From: Armatimonadota bacterium
GTDB taxonomy: Bacteria > Armatimonadota > UBA5829
Assembly: GCA_026392045.1 (NCBI GenBank)
Contig: JAPLCU010000012.1
Coordinates: 1 to 41,141 of the forward strand
Reading direction: 5' to 3'
Length of the DNA stretch: 41,141 bases
Below, in pieces: positions 24,844 to 32,659 of this stretch. Positions within the stretch are counted from its first letter, which is position 1. The number at the start of each line of letters is the position of its first letter. The notes below the pieces were generated by a model. That model was not told the DNA's origin, did no database searches, and saw nothing but the letters and a program-made list of their open reading frames with translations. A program made the position numbers and the translations under genes.

Positions 24844-26387
24844 TATTTCTTCAGCTTATCTTCAAGCGTCTTTACATCGTCCAGTAATTCCTTGGGCGGC
24901 GCGGGGCTTAGAGCGCGGATTTTAGCTAACAGCTCCAGAGGCTCGTCTTTCTTGTTCTGGTCTGCAAGGAATGAAGCCAGGGTCATAAGCGCAAGCGGAT
25001 TCTTGGGCTGCTTTTCAACAAGCTTCCGATAAGCTTTTTCAGCATTCGCTTTATCCCCCGATTCTTCATACGTGGAACCCAGCGCAAACCAGGCATCGGA
25101 CCACTCAGGCGCAATCTGAAGCGCTTTGGCGATCTCATCTAACGATTCCTTGTAATTCTTTTGGCGTTTCGCCACCTTAGCAAGCATCAAATGCGCTATT
25201 GGGCTATCGGGAGCTAACGTGATGATTTTCTTCGCATAAGTATAGGCTTTATCCATAGTTTTGGGGTCTGCAAAGTAGAAATCAGCCAATGCAGAGATGG
25301 GCCGAGTGTCATTCGGAGCTTCTTGAGCGGCTTTCAAAAGTTCTGTTTCAGCTTCAGTTTTCTTTTTCAATCCTACCAGCGCGAGCGCGCGGCTCACCCT
25401 CAATGCTGGAAGTTTGGGATCGATTTTCTCCGCTTCGTCCAGAGCTTTGATCGCTTCATCAAACTTGCCGGTACCGGCAAGGGCGGCGCCGAGCATCATT
25501 TTTGCCTGAGCATCGCCGGGCAGCAGCTTCACCAACGCCCGCGCACACTCCAGCACTGCAGCCGGTTTCCCCGCAGTCACCGCCGAGTATAACCGAGCCT
25601 GATACTGAAACGCGGCGTTTGAACCGCGCTTGATAGTGGGAGCCGGAGGGCTATATAGCGATGCAGAATCCACGCCATGATCCGCAAGATAGCTCACAAT
25701 TTCAGTGGACATTGCGCATCTGCCAAAAACCTGCTTCTGCTCGCCGTTTTTAATGACGAGTTTATTCAAATACATCCCAACGATTTTCGAGCCCCGAGCC
25801 ACAATAGCGCCGTTAGGAATGAGTTTGGTTGGAGACATATTTATGAGAAATACCCATTTGTATTTGCCGATGTCGGTCACAAATACGTTACTCGCGCTCC
25901 AACTGCTGGGCATAAGTTTATAACCAGAGCCAACATTCTCGCGCGCAATGCCGCATATCCGTGTGGGCCACTTGTTTCCGATCGGGTCTCCGCTCATAAG
26001 CTGCCCGAGTGTGCCGCACCCGGCTTTGGTAAAATCGATCATCTGAGCCAGCGGCGCAGCTGGCAAACCCTTAACAGGAAGCTTGATCAAAGCCAGGTTG
26101 AGGTCTTTATTGATGGCTTTTATCTCGCATTGCCACGCCTGGCCCGTATAATTGCTAACGAAAATGGGGTTTCGCACGGTCTGAGTTGAAGTAGACCCCA
26201 CTTTTTCGGTAACAGCATCCCAACTGGTTATCGCCCAACTGCCGTCCCCAACCACAATGCACGAGCTAAACCAGCTGCTCTGATCACCGGTCGAACGCAC
26301 AACACCCATGCATTCGTCCAAGGCATTTTCGGCCCCAGCGGCCCCGCAAGCAAATAGCACAGTCAACAAACACAGTATTGTTTTCAA
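24843..26387 (-). CDS. Secreted trypsin-fold pseudoprotease with C-terminal TPR repeats
   Basis: A 514-residue exported protein. A signal peptide covers residues 1-19. Residues about 25-235 follow the trypsin/HtrA fold. WAITSWDAV aligns with the catalytic histidine motif but has D57 in place of His. NKDLNLALIKL aligns with the aspartate motif. KLIPNGAIVARGSKIVGMYL aligns with GNSGGPLV but has proline in place of the catalytic serine. From about 260 to the end there are roughly seven TPR units (for example SDAWFALGSTYEESGDKANAEKAYRKL, cited by position about 432-458). The start is TTG 26387, which has GGAGGT 5 bases upstream. It is probably a scaffold or peptide-binding protein. Confidence 0.8.
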   Translation of the reverse strand: MKTILCLLTVLFACGAAGAENALDECMGVVRSTGDQSSWFSSCIVVGDGSWAITSWDAVTEKVGSTSTQTVRNPIFVSNYTGQAWQCEIKAINKDLNLALIKLPVKGLPAAPLAQMIDFTKAGCGTLGQLMSGDPIGNKWPTRICGIARENVGSGYKLMPSSWSASNVFVTDIGKYKWVFLINMSPTKLIPNGAIVARGSKIVGMYLNKLVIKNGEQKQVFGRCAMSTEIVSYLADHGVDSASLYSPPAPTIKRGSNAAFQYQARLYSAVTAGKPAAVLECARALVKLLPGDAQAKMMLGAALAGTGKFDEAIKALDEAEKIDPKLPALRVSRALALVGLKKKTEAETELLKAAQEAPNDTRPISALADFYFADPKTMDKAYTYAKKIITLAPDSPIAHLMLAKVAKRQKNYKESLDEIAKALQIAPEWSDAWFALGSTYEESGDKANAEKAYRKLVEKQPKNPLALMTLASFLADQNKKDEPLELLAKIRALSPAPPKELLDDVKTLEDKLKK

Positions 26388-26667
26388 GATCGACCTCCAT
26401 TTTCAACAATATGAAGAGTATACCCAAGACTATCACCAGCTCCGGCGGAAGTCAAGCGGCGCTCAGGGCGGGAAGCAGGGTTCGATGGTCTGATAGTCCG
26501 ATGGCGGGGAAGGGGATGAGGCCGGGATGTTGGCGTTTATCTGTGTAGCCAGCGGTTTCGGGGTTTCCGGGTTGGGTATACGCTTAGATTATAGTTTGAT
26601 GGGCTTGTGGTTCAAGCCTCAAATTCCGAAGGAGCAAAGACAATGTTTCAGAATTCAAATGTCCAAA
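26388..26667. other. Spacer with a degenerate dispersed repeat
   Basis: No gene is visible. 26513-26570 resembles 4206-4266 (GGATGAGGC, then GTTTATCTGTGT, then GGTTT). The rest is unremarkable mixed sequence. Confidence 0.5.
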
Positions 26668-26856
26668 TTAATAAGAATACTGTTTGTCATCTTGCGTGAC
26701 AGAGACCGGCCTGTGTTCGGGCAAAGCTGGTCCTAGTATTTTTTGCTTCCACTCCGGCCAAGTACGTACTTCAGAAACAGCCCATTCAAGATGGGAATCA
26801 AGATCTCCACATTCTCTCTCGCGGTTAGTTACTGGATTCTCCTCCAAGTGGTTCAT
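26668..26856 (-). CDS. Small protein (62 aa) coupled to the dCTP-deaminase gene
   Basis: A 62-residue acidic protein with the segment EVRTWPEWKQKIL near residues 29-41. I have seen similar TWPxWK segments in small uncharacterised proteins, but I cannot assign a function. The evidence for a real gene is a strong AAAGGAG 7 bases before the ATG and an overlap of 32 bases with the end of the upstream deaminase reading frame, which suggests translational coupling. It could be a partner or regulator of the deaminase. Confidence 0.6.
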   Translation of the reverse strand: MNHLEENPVTNRERECGDLDSHLEWAVSEVRTWPEWKQKILGPALPEHRPVSVTQDDKQYSY

Positions 26857-27241
26857 TTTTAATCTCCTTTCTTAGGGTATCAAACTTAGTGCTTGCGAGC
26901 GTTTCTAAATCAGTGTATGAACACTGCAACAGAGTCATACGCGGGCTCGCATCCTCTGGCTCCCATTTGAGAGCAACACCATTCGCGTCCTTTCTTTTCA
27001 AAGTCCGTCCAGAGCCGAGGCGCATGGAAAACAGATCGAAGAAACGCCGCGGGCCAACTCCCACAAAAGGTTCGAAAGTTACTGATTTAGATTTAGAGTC
27101 CTTCTTCTTGAATCCGAGAGTGATCGAATCGTCATGAAATTCAATAGCCTTGCTCTTGGGGTAAGGCTCAACATAAACTACACGTTCGATTCCTGCTGCA
27201 ACTATATGCTTTGCGCAGTTGTGACACGGAAATGTTGGCAA
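26825..27241 (-). CDS. C-terminal part of the frameshifted dCTP-deaminase-like gene
   Basis: This frame continues the upstream deaminase after a one-base frameshift. It begins PTFPCHNCAKHIVAAGIERV, which supplies the PCxxC zinc ligands missing from the upstream frame. It continues VEPYPKSKAIEFHDDSI and FEPFVGVGPRRFFDLFSMRL, a tail typical of defence-type deoxycytidylate deaminases. The TTG at 27241 has no ribosome site of its own, so this is not an independent gene. Restoring one base between about 27233 and 27240 gives a single protein of about 610 residues (28653 to 26825). Confidence 0.8.
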   Translation of the reverse strand: MPTFPCHNCAKHIVAAGIERVVYVEPYPKSKAIEFHDDSITLGFKKKDSKSKSVTFEPFVGVGPRRFFDLFSMRLGSGRTLKRKDANGVALKWEPEDASPRMTLLQCSYTDLETLASTKFDTLRKEIKNEPLGGESSN

Positions 27242-28653
27242 TATAACGTCGCACTGCGTGAACTTATTCCGTTGCGTGCACAGGCCAGTAGTGCTTCCAT
27301 CTCTGCATGCACTACACGTCCATATTCGGTGATGTCATCTAGTTTACTCTTTCGCAAAGCCGCGCACAATTCCTCCTTTTTCTCTGGTGCATTGTCCATG
27401 TGATTTAGAATATCATAAATGATTCTTTCCTTTTCGAAGCTATTTGAATCGTAACCGCGCTTATAATCGCGTCCTTTCTCTGGTGAATCGATAATCTCAT
27501 ATGAGTTTTCATCATATTGTGGCCAGTACAGGCCGCCGCCAAAGCAAGGGCAATCATTGGCTCCTGTAGCAAGTATCTCATTGTTATGTGCTATGACAGC
27601 GCCAACTTGTCGTGCCAAATCTGCTGATCTTAGAGAAGCACAGAATGCCAGGAACATTGCGTATTCATCGAAAGTTGGTGTGTGATTTGGATGTCCAAAG
27701 ATTAAATCAAGTATGCGCCAGACGCTATTCTTTGTTTTTTCGTTATTCTGGTCAAGGTGTATAAAGAAATCGGAAAGATGGAATGTATCGCTCGTGCGTT
27801 GCCCATGTGGCAGATGCTCGTCGCTATCTCTTTCAATCAGCTTAGATATATCACCATTCATAATTCGTTTTGATTTCTGGAGGTATGTCGTTCGCACTTC
27901 CTCAGAAGAGTATACTCCTATCAGAAAGAATCCATGTGAATATATTTCGCGAAAAGCATCAACCTCAGCGGGATGCTTTAATGAGCTAATTATGTACGCT
28001 TGTCTGCTCTTTGTTTTTAGTCCCGCTGTTTCGTATTCACGTTTGGCACTAATTTGCGCTATGGCTCCCAAAGCTAGAATTGCATTGTCTTTCGATTGTA
28101 GACGTGCATGATTGCCAGCGTCCATTAGGGAATTGATGCGGTCATATTCACGGGGTGGTCCGACACCAAGTTTCACCTCTGTAATTGCCGGAATTACTTG
28201 TTTTGACACATGAATCTCTTCTGCTCGGTAGTTGAATGTTTCAAGTCGTTTTCTAAGCTCGTCAACGATACGCTCGAGTTCTGTTCCGACCGCTCCAACT
28301 AGCGCGATGACGATTTCCGAGTCACGTGCCTGATTTTTGAGCAAATCTGTAGTAAGGTTTACCTTGTTTGGTTCTGTATAAAGGTCATCGTCTGTAACTT
28401 TCACCGTTCGTCCAAGGGACACATTCGACTTTTGATGAAGTCGCAGAGCGCACTCAATTATTGCTCGCACTTCTTTTCTATCATCATCCGAGCCGTGAGT
28501 TACTGCTATAGAACCCGTGGTGGCCCAATTTATTATTACCCCATTTGTGTAATGAAATTGCTTAATTTCTGGATCCTTGTCTGTCCAGGTACCGTCTTTT
28601 TCCGTAAATGCGAGTGCAATTTTTAGTTCATCAAAGTTGCCGTTGAATTTCAT
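27202..28653 (-). CDS. Anti-phage dCTP deaminase-like protein, N-terminal part (frameshifted)
   Basis: A 483-codon frame. Residues about 112-150 form a P-loop-kinase-like segment (EIVIALVGAVGTELERIVDE), and the deaminase domain starts near 340 (DEYAMFLAFCASLRSADLARQVG). The catalytic HAE is in VVHAEMEALLACARNG. The frame then runs out at LYCQHF, where the family expects a TTFPCHNC-type motif; that motif is in the next frame. The two-domain order matches dCTP deaminases (AvcD/DCD type) that deplete dCTP during phage infection. An extra N-terminal domain of about 85 residues (IINWATTGSIAVTHG) is not part of the minimal AvcD plan. The frameshift may be a sequencing or assembly error or a disabling mutation. 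A promoter lies 170 bases upstream. Confidence 0.82.
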   Translation of the reverse strand: MKFNGNFDELKIALAFTEKDGTWTDKDPEIKQFHYTNGVIINWATTGSIAVTHGSDDDRKEVRAIIECALRLHQKSNVSLGRTVKVTDDDLYTEPNKVNLTTDLLKNQARDSEIVIALVGAVGTELERIVDELRKRLETFNYRAEEIHVSKQVIPAITEVKLGVGPPREYDRINSLMDAGNHARLQSKDNAILALGAIAQISAKREYETAGLKTKSRQAYIISSLKHPAEVDAFREIYSHGFFLIGVYSSEEVRTTYLQKSKRIMNGDISKLIERDSDEHLPHGQRTSDTFHLSDFFIHLDQNNEKTKNSVWRILDLIFGHPNHTPTFDEYAMFLAFCASLRSADLARQVGAVIAHNNEILATGANDCPCFGGGLYWPQYDENSYEIIDSPEKGRDYKRGYDSNSFEKERIIYDILNHMDNAPEKKEELCAALRKSKLDDITEYGRVVHAEMEALLACARNGISSRSATLYCQHFRVTTAQSI

Positions 28654-28865
28654 TGCTGTTTTACCAACCCCAAAGCTGCAAGGAAATATTTAGAATAGAT
28701 GTGACATCTAATTATGCTGCAAATGATCCAAATGCCATTATGATTTATGTGCCTCTGAGTATGTAATGATTGCTGATGATTCAGCTCTGAATTCTTACGC
28801 GGTCGAATCCCGACCATTTGTAAGCCATCAACATTTTAGCACATTGTGCTTGCTTGTCAATATCT
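28654..28865 (-). promoter_or_regulatory. Promoter and long leader of the dCTP-deaminase gene
   Basis: On the minus strand TTGACA (28860-28855), a 16-base spacer and TAAAAT (28838-28833) form a promoter whose spacer carries the palindrome GCACAATGTGC. Transcription would start near 28826, leaving a leader of about 170 bases with a GGTCG/CGACC hairpin near its 5' end. ATGTGACATCTAATT (28699-28713) is an exact 15-base match to 378-392. Confidence 0.45.
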
Positions 28866-28986
28866 GGATGGCTGCAAACAGCACAATTGTTGGCTCCTTC
28901 GGAATTTGAAGATTGGACCCCAACCCCATCAAACTATAATCCAAGCGTTTAACCCAACCTGGAAATCCCAAACAACTTAGCTGGGG

Positions 28987-29211
28987 CGTTATCATGCTGC
29001 TCACCCTTCGAGAGCCTCAGGGTGGCGAGTTGGCGCCTCAGAATGGCGAGGTGGATTGCAGGATGGCACAAGATGCTGAGTTTGTTCTTCGTTACCACGT
29101 TCCGCTTATTAGGGATATGCGATCTCTGATGTTCAATGAGGGCGGATCAGAGATTCCGCCCGAACATTCTACTGAAGCAACTGAACAAAGGAACTGACGC
29201 CACTTGTGGCG
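28987..29211 (+). repeat. Dispersed repeats upstream of the GH127 gene
   Basis: 28987-29031 matches 4106-4151. 29140-29168 is a GGCGGATCAGAGATTCCGCC palindrome followed by CGAACA, the same type as 6865-6890. 29198-29211 is a CGCCAC-TT-GTGGCG hairpin. The plus frame at 28994-29197 lies wholly in these repeats and is not a gene. Nothing else is visible between the deaminase promoter and the GH127 start. Confidence 0.75.
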
Positions 29212-29268
29212 AAATCTTAATTGTTTAGTTATAACAAAGCCGACCACCGTAGTGACGAAAGGACTCTT

Positions 29269-31596
29269 ATGAAAAGACTATTGACCCTCACGATTGCGCT
29301 TTTTGCGCTCGCAATCAATCAAGCAGCCTGGGCTGCGCCCGTCAAACCGGCAATCACACCCAAGGCCCAGCAATTTGGCCTTGAAAATGTAAAGTTGCTC
29401 GATAGCCCTTTCAAGCATGCAATGGAGATGGATAAGAACTACCTCCTGAGCATCGAACCCGACCGCCTCTTGTCCGGTTTCCGAACAACCGCCGGGCTTA
29501 CCGCCAAAGGCAAACCTTATGGAGGATGGGAGGAAGGCACTCTGGCAGGCCATTCGCTGGGGCATTATCTCACAGCCTGCTCGCAAATATATGCGGCGAC
29601 CGCAGACAAACGATTTCTTGACAAAGTCAACTATATAATCGATGAACTCGAAGTCTGCCAAAACGCCAACGGCGACGGCTATGTGGAAGCAATTCCCAAC
29701 GCCCGAAAAATCTTCGCCGAGGTCGCCACCGGGAAGATCGTCTCGAAAGGCTTTGACCTCAACGGCCTCTGGTCGCCCTGGTATAACATGCACAAGGTCT
29801 TCGCCGGCCTCTTGGATGCTTACACTCTCTGCGGCAATCAAAAGGCGCTCGATGTTGTAAAGAAATTCGGCGATTGGGCTATAGCTATAACCTCCAAGCT
29901 GACAGAAGAGCAGTGGCAGAAGATGCTCTTCACCGAATACGGAGGAATGAACGATTCTCTGGCCGAGCTTTACGCGCTAACCGGAGAGAAAAAGTATCTG
30001 GATATATCCAGAAAGTTCTATGACAAGGTCGTTTTAGACCCTCTCGCCAACGGCACGGACAGCCTGCCTGGCAGGCATTCAAATACTCAGATTCCTAAGA
30101 TTATCGGTCTTGCGCGCCTATATGAGCTCACCGGCGAGAAGCAGGACCATACTATCAGCGAGTTCTTCTGGGACACCGTTGTGCATAAGCATTCCTACGT
30201 CATCGGCGGCAATAGCGAAGCCGAATATTTCGGCCCGGAGAACAAACTCGCCGACCGCTTGAGCAACAGTACCTGCGAAACCTGCAATACCTATAACATG
30301 CTCAAACTTACCGAGCATCTTTTCTCCTGGACGGCCGACGCCAAGTATTTCGATTACTACGAGCGAGCGCTCTACAATCACATTCTAGCGTCGCAAAACC
30401 CCAAGGACGGCATGGTCTGCTACTTCGTCCCGCTCAAATCCGGTGCGGCGAAGAGCTATACCGATCAGTTCGATTCTTTCACCTGCTGCCTCGGCACAGG
30501 CATGGAAAGCCATTCCAAATATGGCAGGAATATCTATTACCATAATGACAACGCGCTCTACGTAAACCTTTTCATTCCGTCTGAACTCAAATGGAAAGAA
30601 AAGGGCCTGACATTGCGCCAGGATACAAAGTTCCCGACAGACGGCAGCATCCGCCTGACTTTCACCTGCGAAAAACCCGTGGAGTTCGCCGTCAATTTCC
30701 GCTATCCTTACTGGGCGACCAATGGTTTCATGGCTACTATCAACGGCAAACCTGTGAAAATCGAGGCTGCCCCAAGCAGTTATGTCACATTCAACAGAAC
30801 GTGGAAATCCGGCGATAAGCTTGAGATCAAGATGCCTTTGAGCCTGCGCACGGAACCCATGCCGGACAAAGCCAGCCGAGCCGCCATTCTTTACGGCCCG
30901 ATTGTGCTCTCGGCCAACTTCGGCAGCGACAAAAACCCGCCGCCGTCAAGCATTCCTGTGCTTCTCACCAACGGCGAACCGCCGAGCAAATGGCTGAAAC
31001 AGACCTCAAGCAAGAAGCTCGAGTTCAAGACCAGCAAAGTGGGCAAACCGGGCGATGTCACTCTGATACCGTTCTTCGCCGCCCACGACATAAGATACGC
31101 CGTATATTGGGATTTCTTCACGGCAGATGAATGGAAGTTGCGTGAGGCTGAGATTCGCGCTGATGAAGAGCGGCTTCGAGAACTGGAATCCAGAACATCT
31201 GACTCCATCCAGTTAGGCGAAATGCAGCCCGAACGCGACCACAATTTCCAGGGCGGAGAGACCTTTGCAGGCGATACGGACGGCCGCAAGTTCCGAGTGG
31301 CGAGAGACAGTTGGTTTTCGTTCGAAATGAAAGTGCCCGCCGCAGGCGCAGCCGACCTTATCTGCACCTACTCAGGCGGAGAGCGCCGCAGACCGGTTTT
31401 CGACATACTGATAGACGGCGAAAAGCTAACGACCCAAACCCTGACCAACGACCAACCCGGAAAATATATAGACATAACCTACGCTTTGCCGGAATCGGTG
31501 ATCGCAGGCAAGAGCAAGGTAACGGTCAAACTCCAGGCGAGCGAAGGGAGCTCGGCTGGGAAGTTGTATGGTTGTAGGATTGTTAGGGGGAAGTAG
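29269..31596 (+). CDS. Secreted GH127-family glycosidase (beta-L-arabinofuranosidase-like)
   Basis: A 775-residue exported enzyme. Signal peptide residues 1-23 (MKRLLTLTIALFALAINQAA). The alpha/alpha-barrel domain contains GGWEEGTLAGHSLGHYLTAC (about 85-104), LWSPWYNMHKVFAGLLDAY and HSYVIGGNSEAEYFG. The zinc-cysteine centre of GH127 is intact: CETC gives E337 and C339, and FTCCLGTGMESH gives C406 and C407; C406 matches the catalytic nucleophile of HypBA1. An extra C-terminal beta domain (about 650-775) extends it beyond the usual length of about 650. It likely cuts beta-L-arabinofuranosides from glycoproteins or pectin. ATG 29269 has AAAGGA upstream; the frame opens at 29221 but the extension is not signal-like. 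Confidence 0.92.
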   Translation: MKRLLTLTIALFALAINQAAWAAPVKPAITPKAQQFGLENVKLLDSPFKHAMEMDKNYLLSIEPDRLLSGFRTTAGLTAKGKPYGGWEEGTLAGHSLGHYLTACSQIYAATADKRFLDKVNYIIDELEVCQNANGDGYVEAIPNARKIFAEVATGKIVSKGFDLNGLWSPWYNMHKVFAGLLDAYTLCGNQKALDVVKKFGDWAIAITSKLTEEQWQKMLFTEYGGMNDSLAELYALTGEKKYLDISRKFYDKVVLDPLANGTDSLPGRHSNTQIPKIIGLARLYELTGEKQDHTISEFFWDTVVHKHSYVIGGNSEAEYFGPENKLADRLSNSTCETCNTYNMLKLTEHLFSWTADAKYFDYYERALYNHILASQNPKDGMVCYFVPLKSGAAKSYTDQFDSFTCCLGTGMESHSKYGRNIYYHNDNALYVNLFIPSELKWKEKGLTLRQDTKFPTDGSIRLTFTCEKPVEFAVNFRYPYWATNGFMATINGKPVKIEAAPSSYVTFNRTWKSGDKLEIKMPLSLRTEPMPDKASRAAILYGPIVLSANFGSDKNPPPSSIPVLLTNGEPPSKWLKQTSSKKLEFKTSKVGKPGDVTLIPFFAAHDIRYAVYWDFFTADEWKLREAEIRADEERLRELESRTSDSIQLGEMQPERDHNFQGGETFAGDTDGRKFRVARDSWFSFEMKVPAAGAADLICTYSGGERRRPVFDILIDGEKLTTQTLTNDQPGKYIDITYALPESVIAGKSKVTVKLQASEGSSAGKLYGCRIVRGK

Positions 31597-31635
31597 GGGA
31601 ATCTGTCAGAATCAAGATCAATGAGACACCCGTTT

Positions 31636-31673
31636 TAGCATATCGCCTACGTAAAACGGTAGGCGATATGCTA
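31636..31673. terminator. Long perfect hairpin between convergent genes
   Basis: A perfect 15-bp stem (31636-31650 with 31659-31673) with an 8-base loop lies between the rightward GH127 gene and the leftward SecB-like gene. It lacks a U-tract on both strands, so it may terminate poorly or act as a different signal. Confidence 0.6.
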
Positions 31674-31681
31674 TTAGCACT

Positions 31682-32149
31682 TTACGAGCTCTTCAGCATG
31701 GGAAGAGTAAGAGGGGGCATTCCTGTCTTACTGCTAAGGCTATTCAACAATTCGCGGAAGTATGGCCAGGTATAAAAGTTAAGGCTGACAGCGCGAAAAA
31801 TCGCAAAGAAGTCATCCGTAAACTCTTGTTCTGACCGAAACACAAGTCGAAACGTAGCATCAAGGCAAAACACAACATTCTTCCCCGCCTTTGTTTTCTG
31901 AGAATAGCTGTGTTTCACAGTCACTATGTTATCAGGTCCTAGTTCGAAAGTTGCTTTGTTTTCATCTATACTGTTCGACAGATCTGGAGCGCCACCCGTG
32001 CCATCAGGAATTGATTTCATAGTACAGTTTTCTAACTCCAGGCTCAACAATGTCAGTCCATCCAATATTTGGCGATATTCATCAGGCTTGAGCTTGAACT
32101 GTTGTCTGATAGCGGTTGCTGTCTCTGAACTAAGCTGTTTCTCGCTCAT
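31682..32149 (-). CDS. SecB-like chaperone (TAC-type)
   Basis: A 155-residue protein whose C-terminal half has the SecB signature: FFAIFRAVSLNFYTWPYFRE (about 114-133), then MPPLTLPML (about 144-152), close to the usual NVWPYFREFVQ and MGLPPLTLP. Housekeeping SecB binds preproteins; diverged copies next to toxin-antitoxin genes instead fold an unstable antitoxin. This one follows hicA-hicB and overlaps hicB by 20 bases. ATG 32149 has GAGGAG 6 bases upstream; the frame is open to 32215, but that stretch overlaps hicB further. There is no other sec gene nearby, which supports the antitoxin-chaperone role. Confidence 0.75.
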   Translation of the reverse strand: MSEKQLSSETATAIRQQFKLKPDEYRQILDGLTLLSLELENCTMKSIPDGTGGAPDLSNSIDENKATFELGPDNIVTVKHSYSQKTKAGKNVVFCLDATFRLVFRSEQEFTDDFFAIFRAVSLNFYTWPYFRELLNSLSSKTGMPPLTLPMLKSS

Positions 32150-32645
32150 AGGTTTCTCCTCGATTCCAATCACTGAATCTCTTTTCGCTACTTGTTGTAG
32201 ATACAGATGAAACATCCCAATAGTTATCTGGTCTCTCCCAAAGCGCCTTTATATCCGCCAGCACATCCCATTTAGCTTCAAATCTACTTAGTGCATACAC
32301 AATGAATTGATTGAGGCTGGTATCATTTGCTTTGGCTGCAAGAGATAGTCTTGCATGAAGGTCACGAGGCATTCGCAGCACCAGTTTGCCGCTATAATCA
32401 TCATATGCACTTGTATTCGGTGGCTCCGGAATTGAAAGTCCACTCTTTAGGTAGTCCTCAAATATCTCTGCTTTAGCAGACATAAGATTTTCATAGGCCT
32501 CTTGCGGTGTATCTCCATCCCCCACAAATGCTTGGGAACCCAAGCACGGTATACAGGCTAAATAACCACCACCGAGGCTTTCGTCTACTCTCTTTATCTC
32601 GACCGGATAATCCAATGCGAGATAATGATCTAATGCCCTATCCAC
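32130..32645 (-). CDS. hicB: HicB-type antitoxin with ribbon-helix-helix domain and long C-terminal tail
   Basis: A 171-residue antitoxin. Residues about 12-75 have the HicB partial RNase H fold (YPVEIKRVDESLGGGYLACI, then GDTPQEAYENLMSAKAEIFE). Residues 85-122 form a ribbon-helix-helix DNA-binding domain (KLVLRMPRDLHARLSLAAKA, then SLNQFIVYALSR). A further tail of about 49 residues (123-171) is unusual and rich in aromatics (W126, W136, Y142, W143, F157, W160, Y166). The start is GTG 32645, with AGGAGG 5 bases upstream. It lies between hicA and a SecB-like gene. The tail is the candidate chaperone-addiction segment; that is inference. Confidence 0.88.
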   Translation of the reverse strand: MDRALDHYLALDYPVEIKRVDESLGGGYLACIPCLGSQAFVGDGDTPQEAYENLMSAKAEIFEDYLKSGLSIPEPPNTSAYDDYSGKLVLRMPRDLHARLSLAAKANDTSLNQFIVYALSRFEAKWDVLADIKALWERPDNYWDVSSVSTTSSEKRFSDWNRGETYERETA

Positions 32646-32659
32646 TGTATCCTCCTGTT

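Noticed and set aside
27230-27247. Programmed ribosomal frameshift in the deaminase
   Set aside because: No slippery heptamer and no obvious downstream stimulatory structure are visible. A missing base is the simpler reading.
28790-28815. tRNA T-arm remnant or attachment site (GGTCGAATCCCGACC)
   Set aside because: The loop does not fit a 7-base T-loop, and no acceptor stem, anticodon arm or integrase is nearby.
28994-29197. 67-codon plus-strand frame upstream of GH127
   Set aside because: It is made entirely of dispersed repeats seen elsewhere and has no ribosome site.
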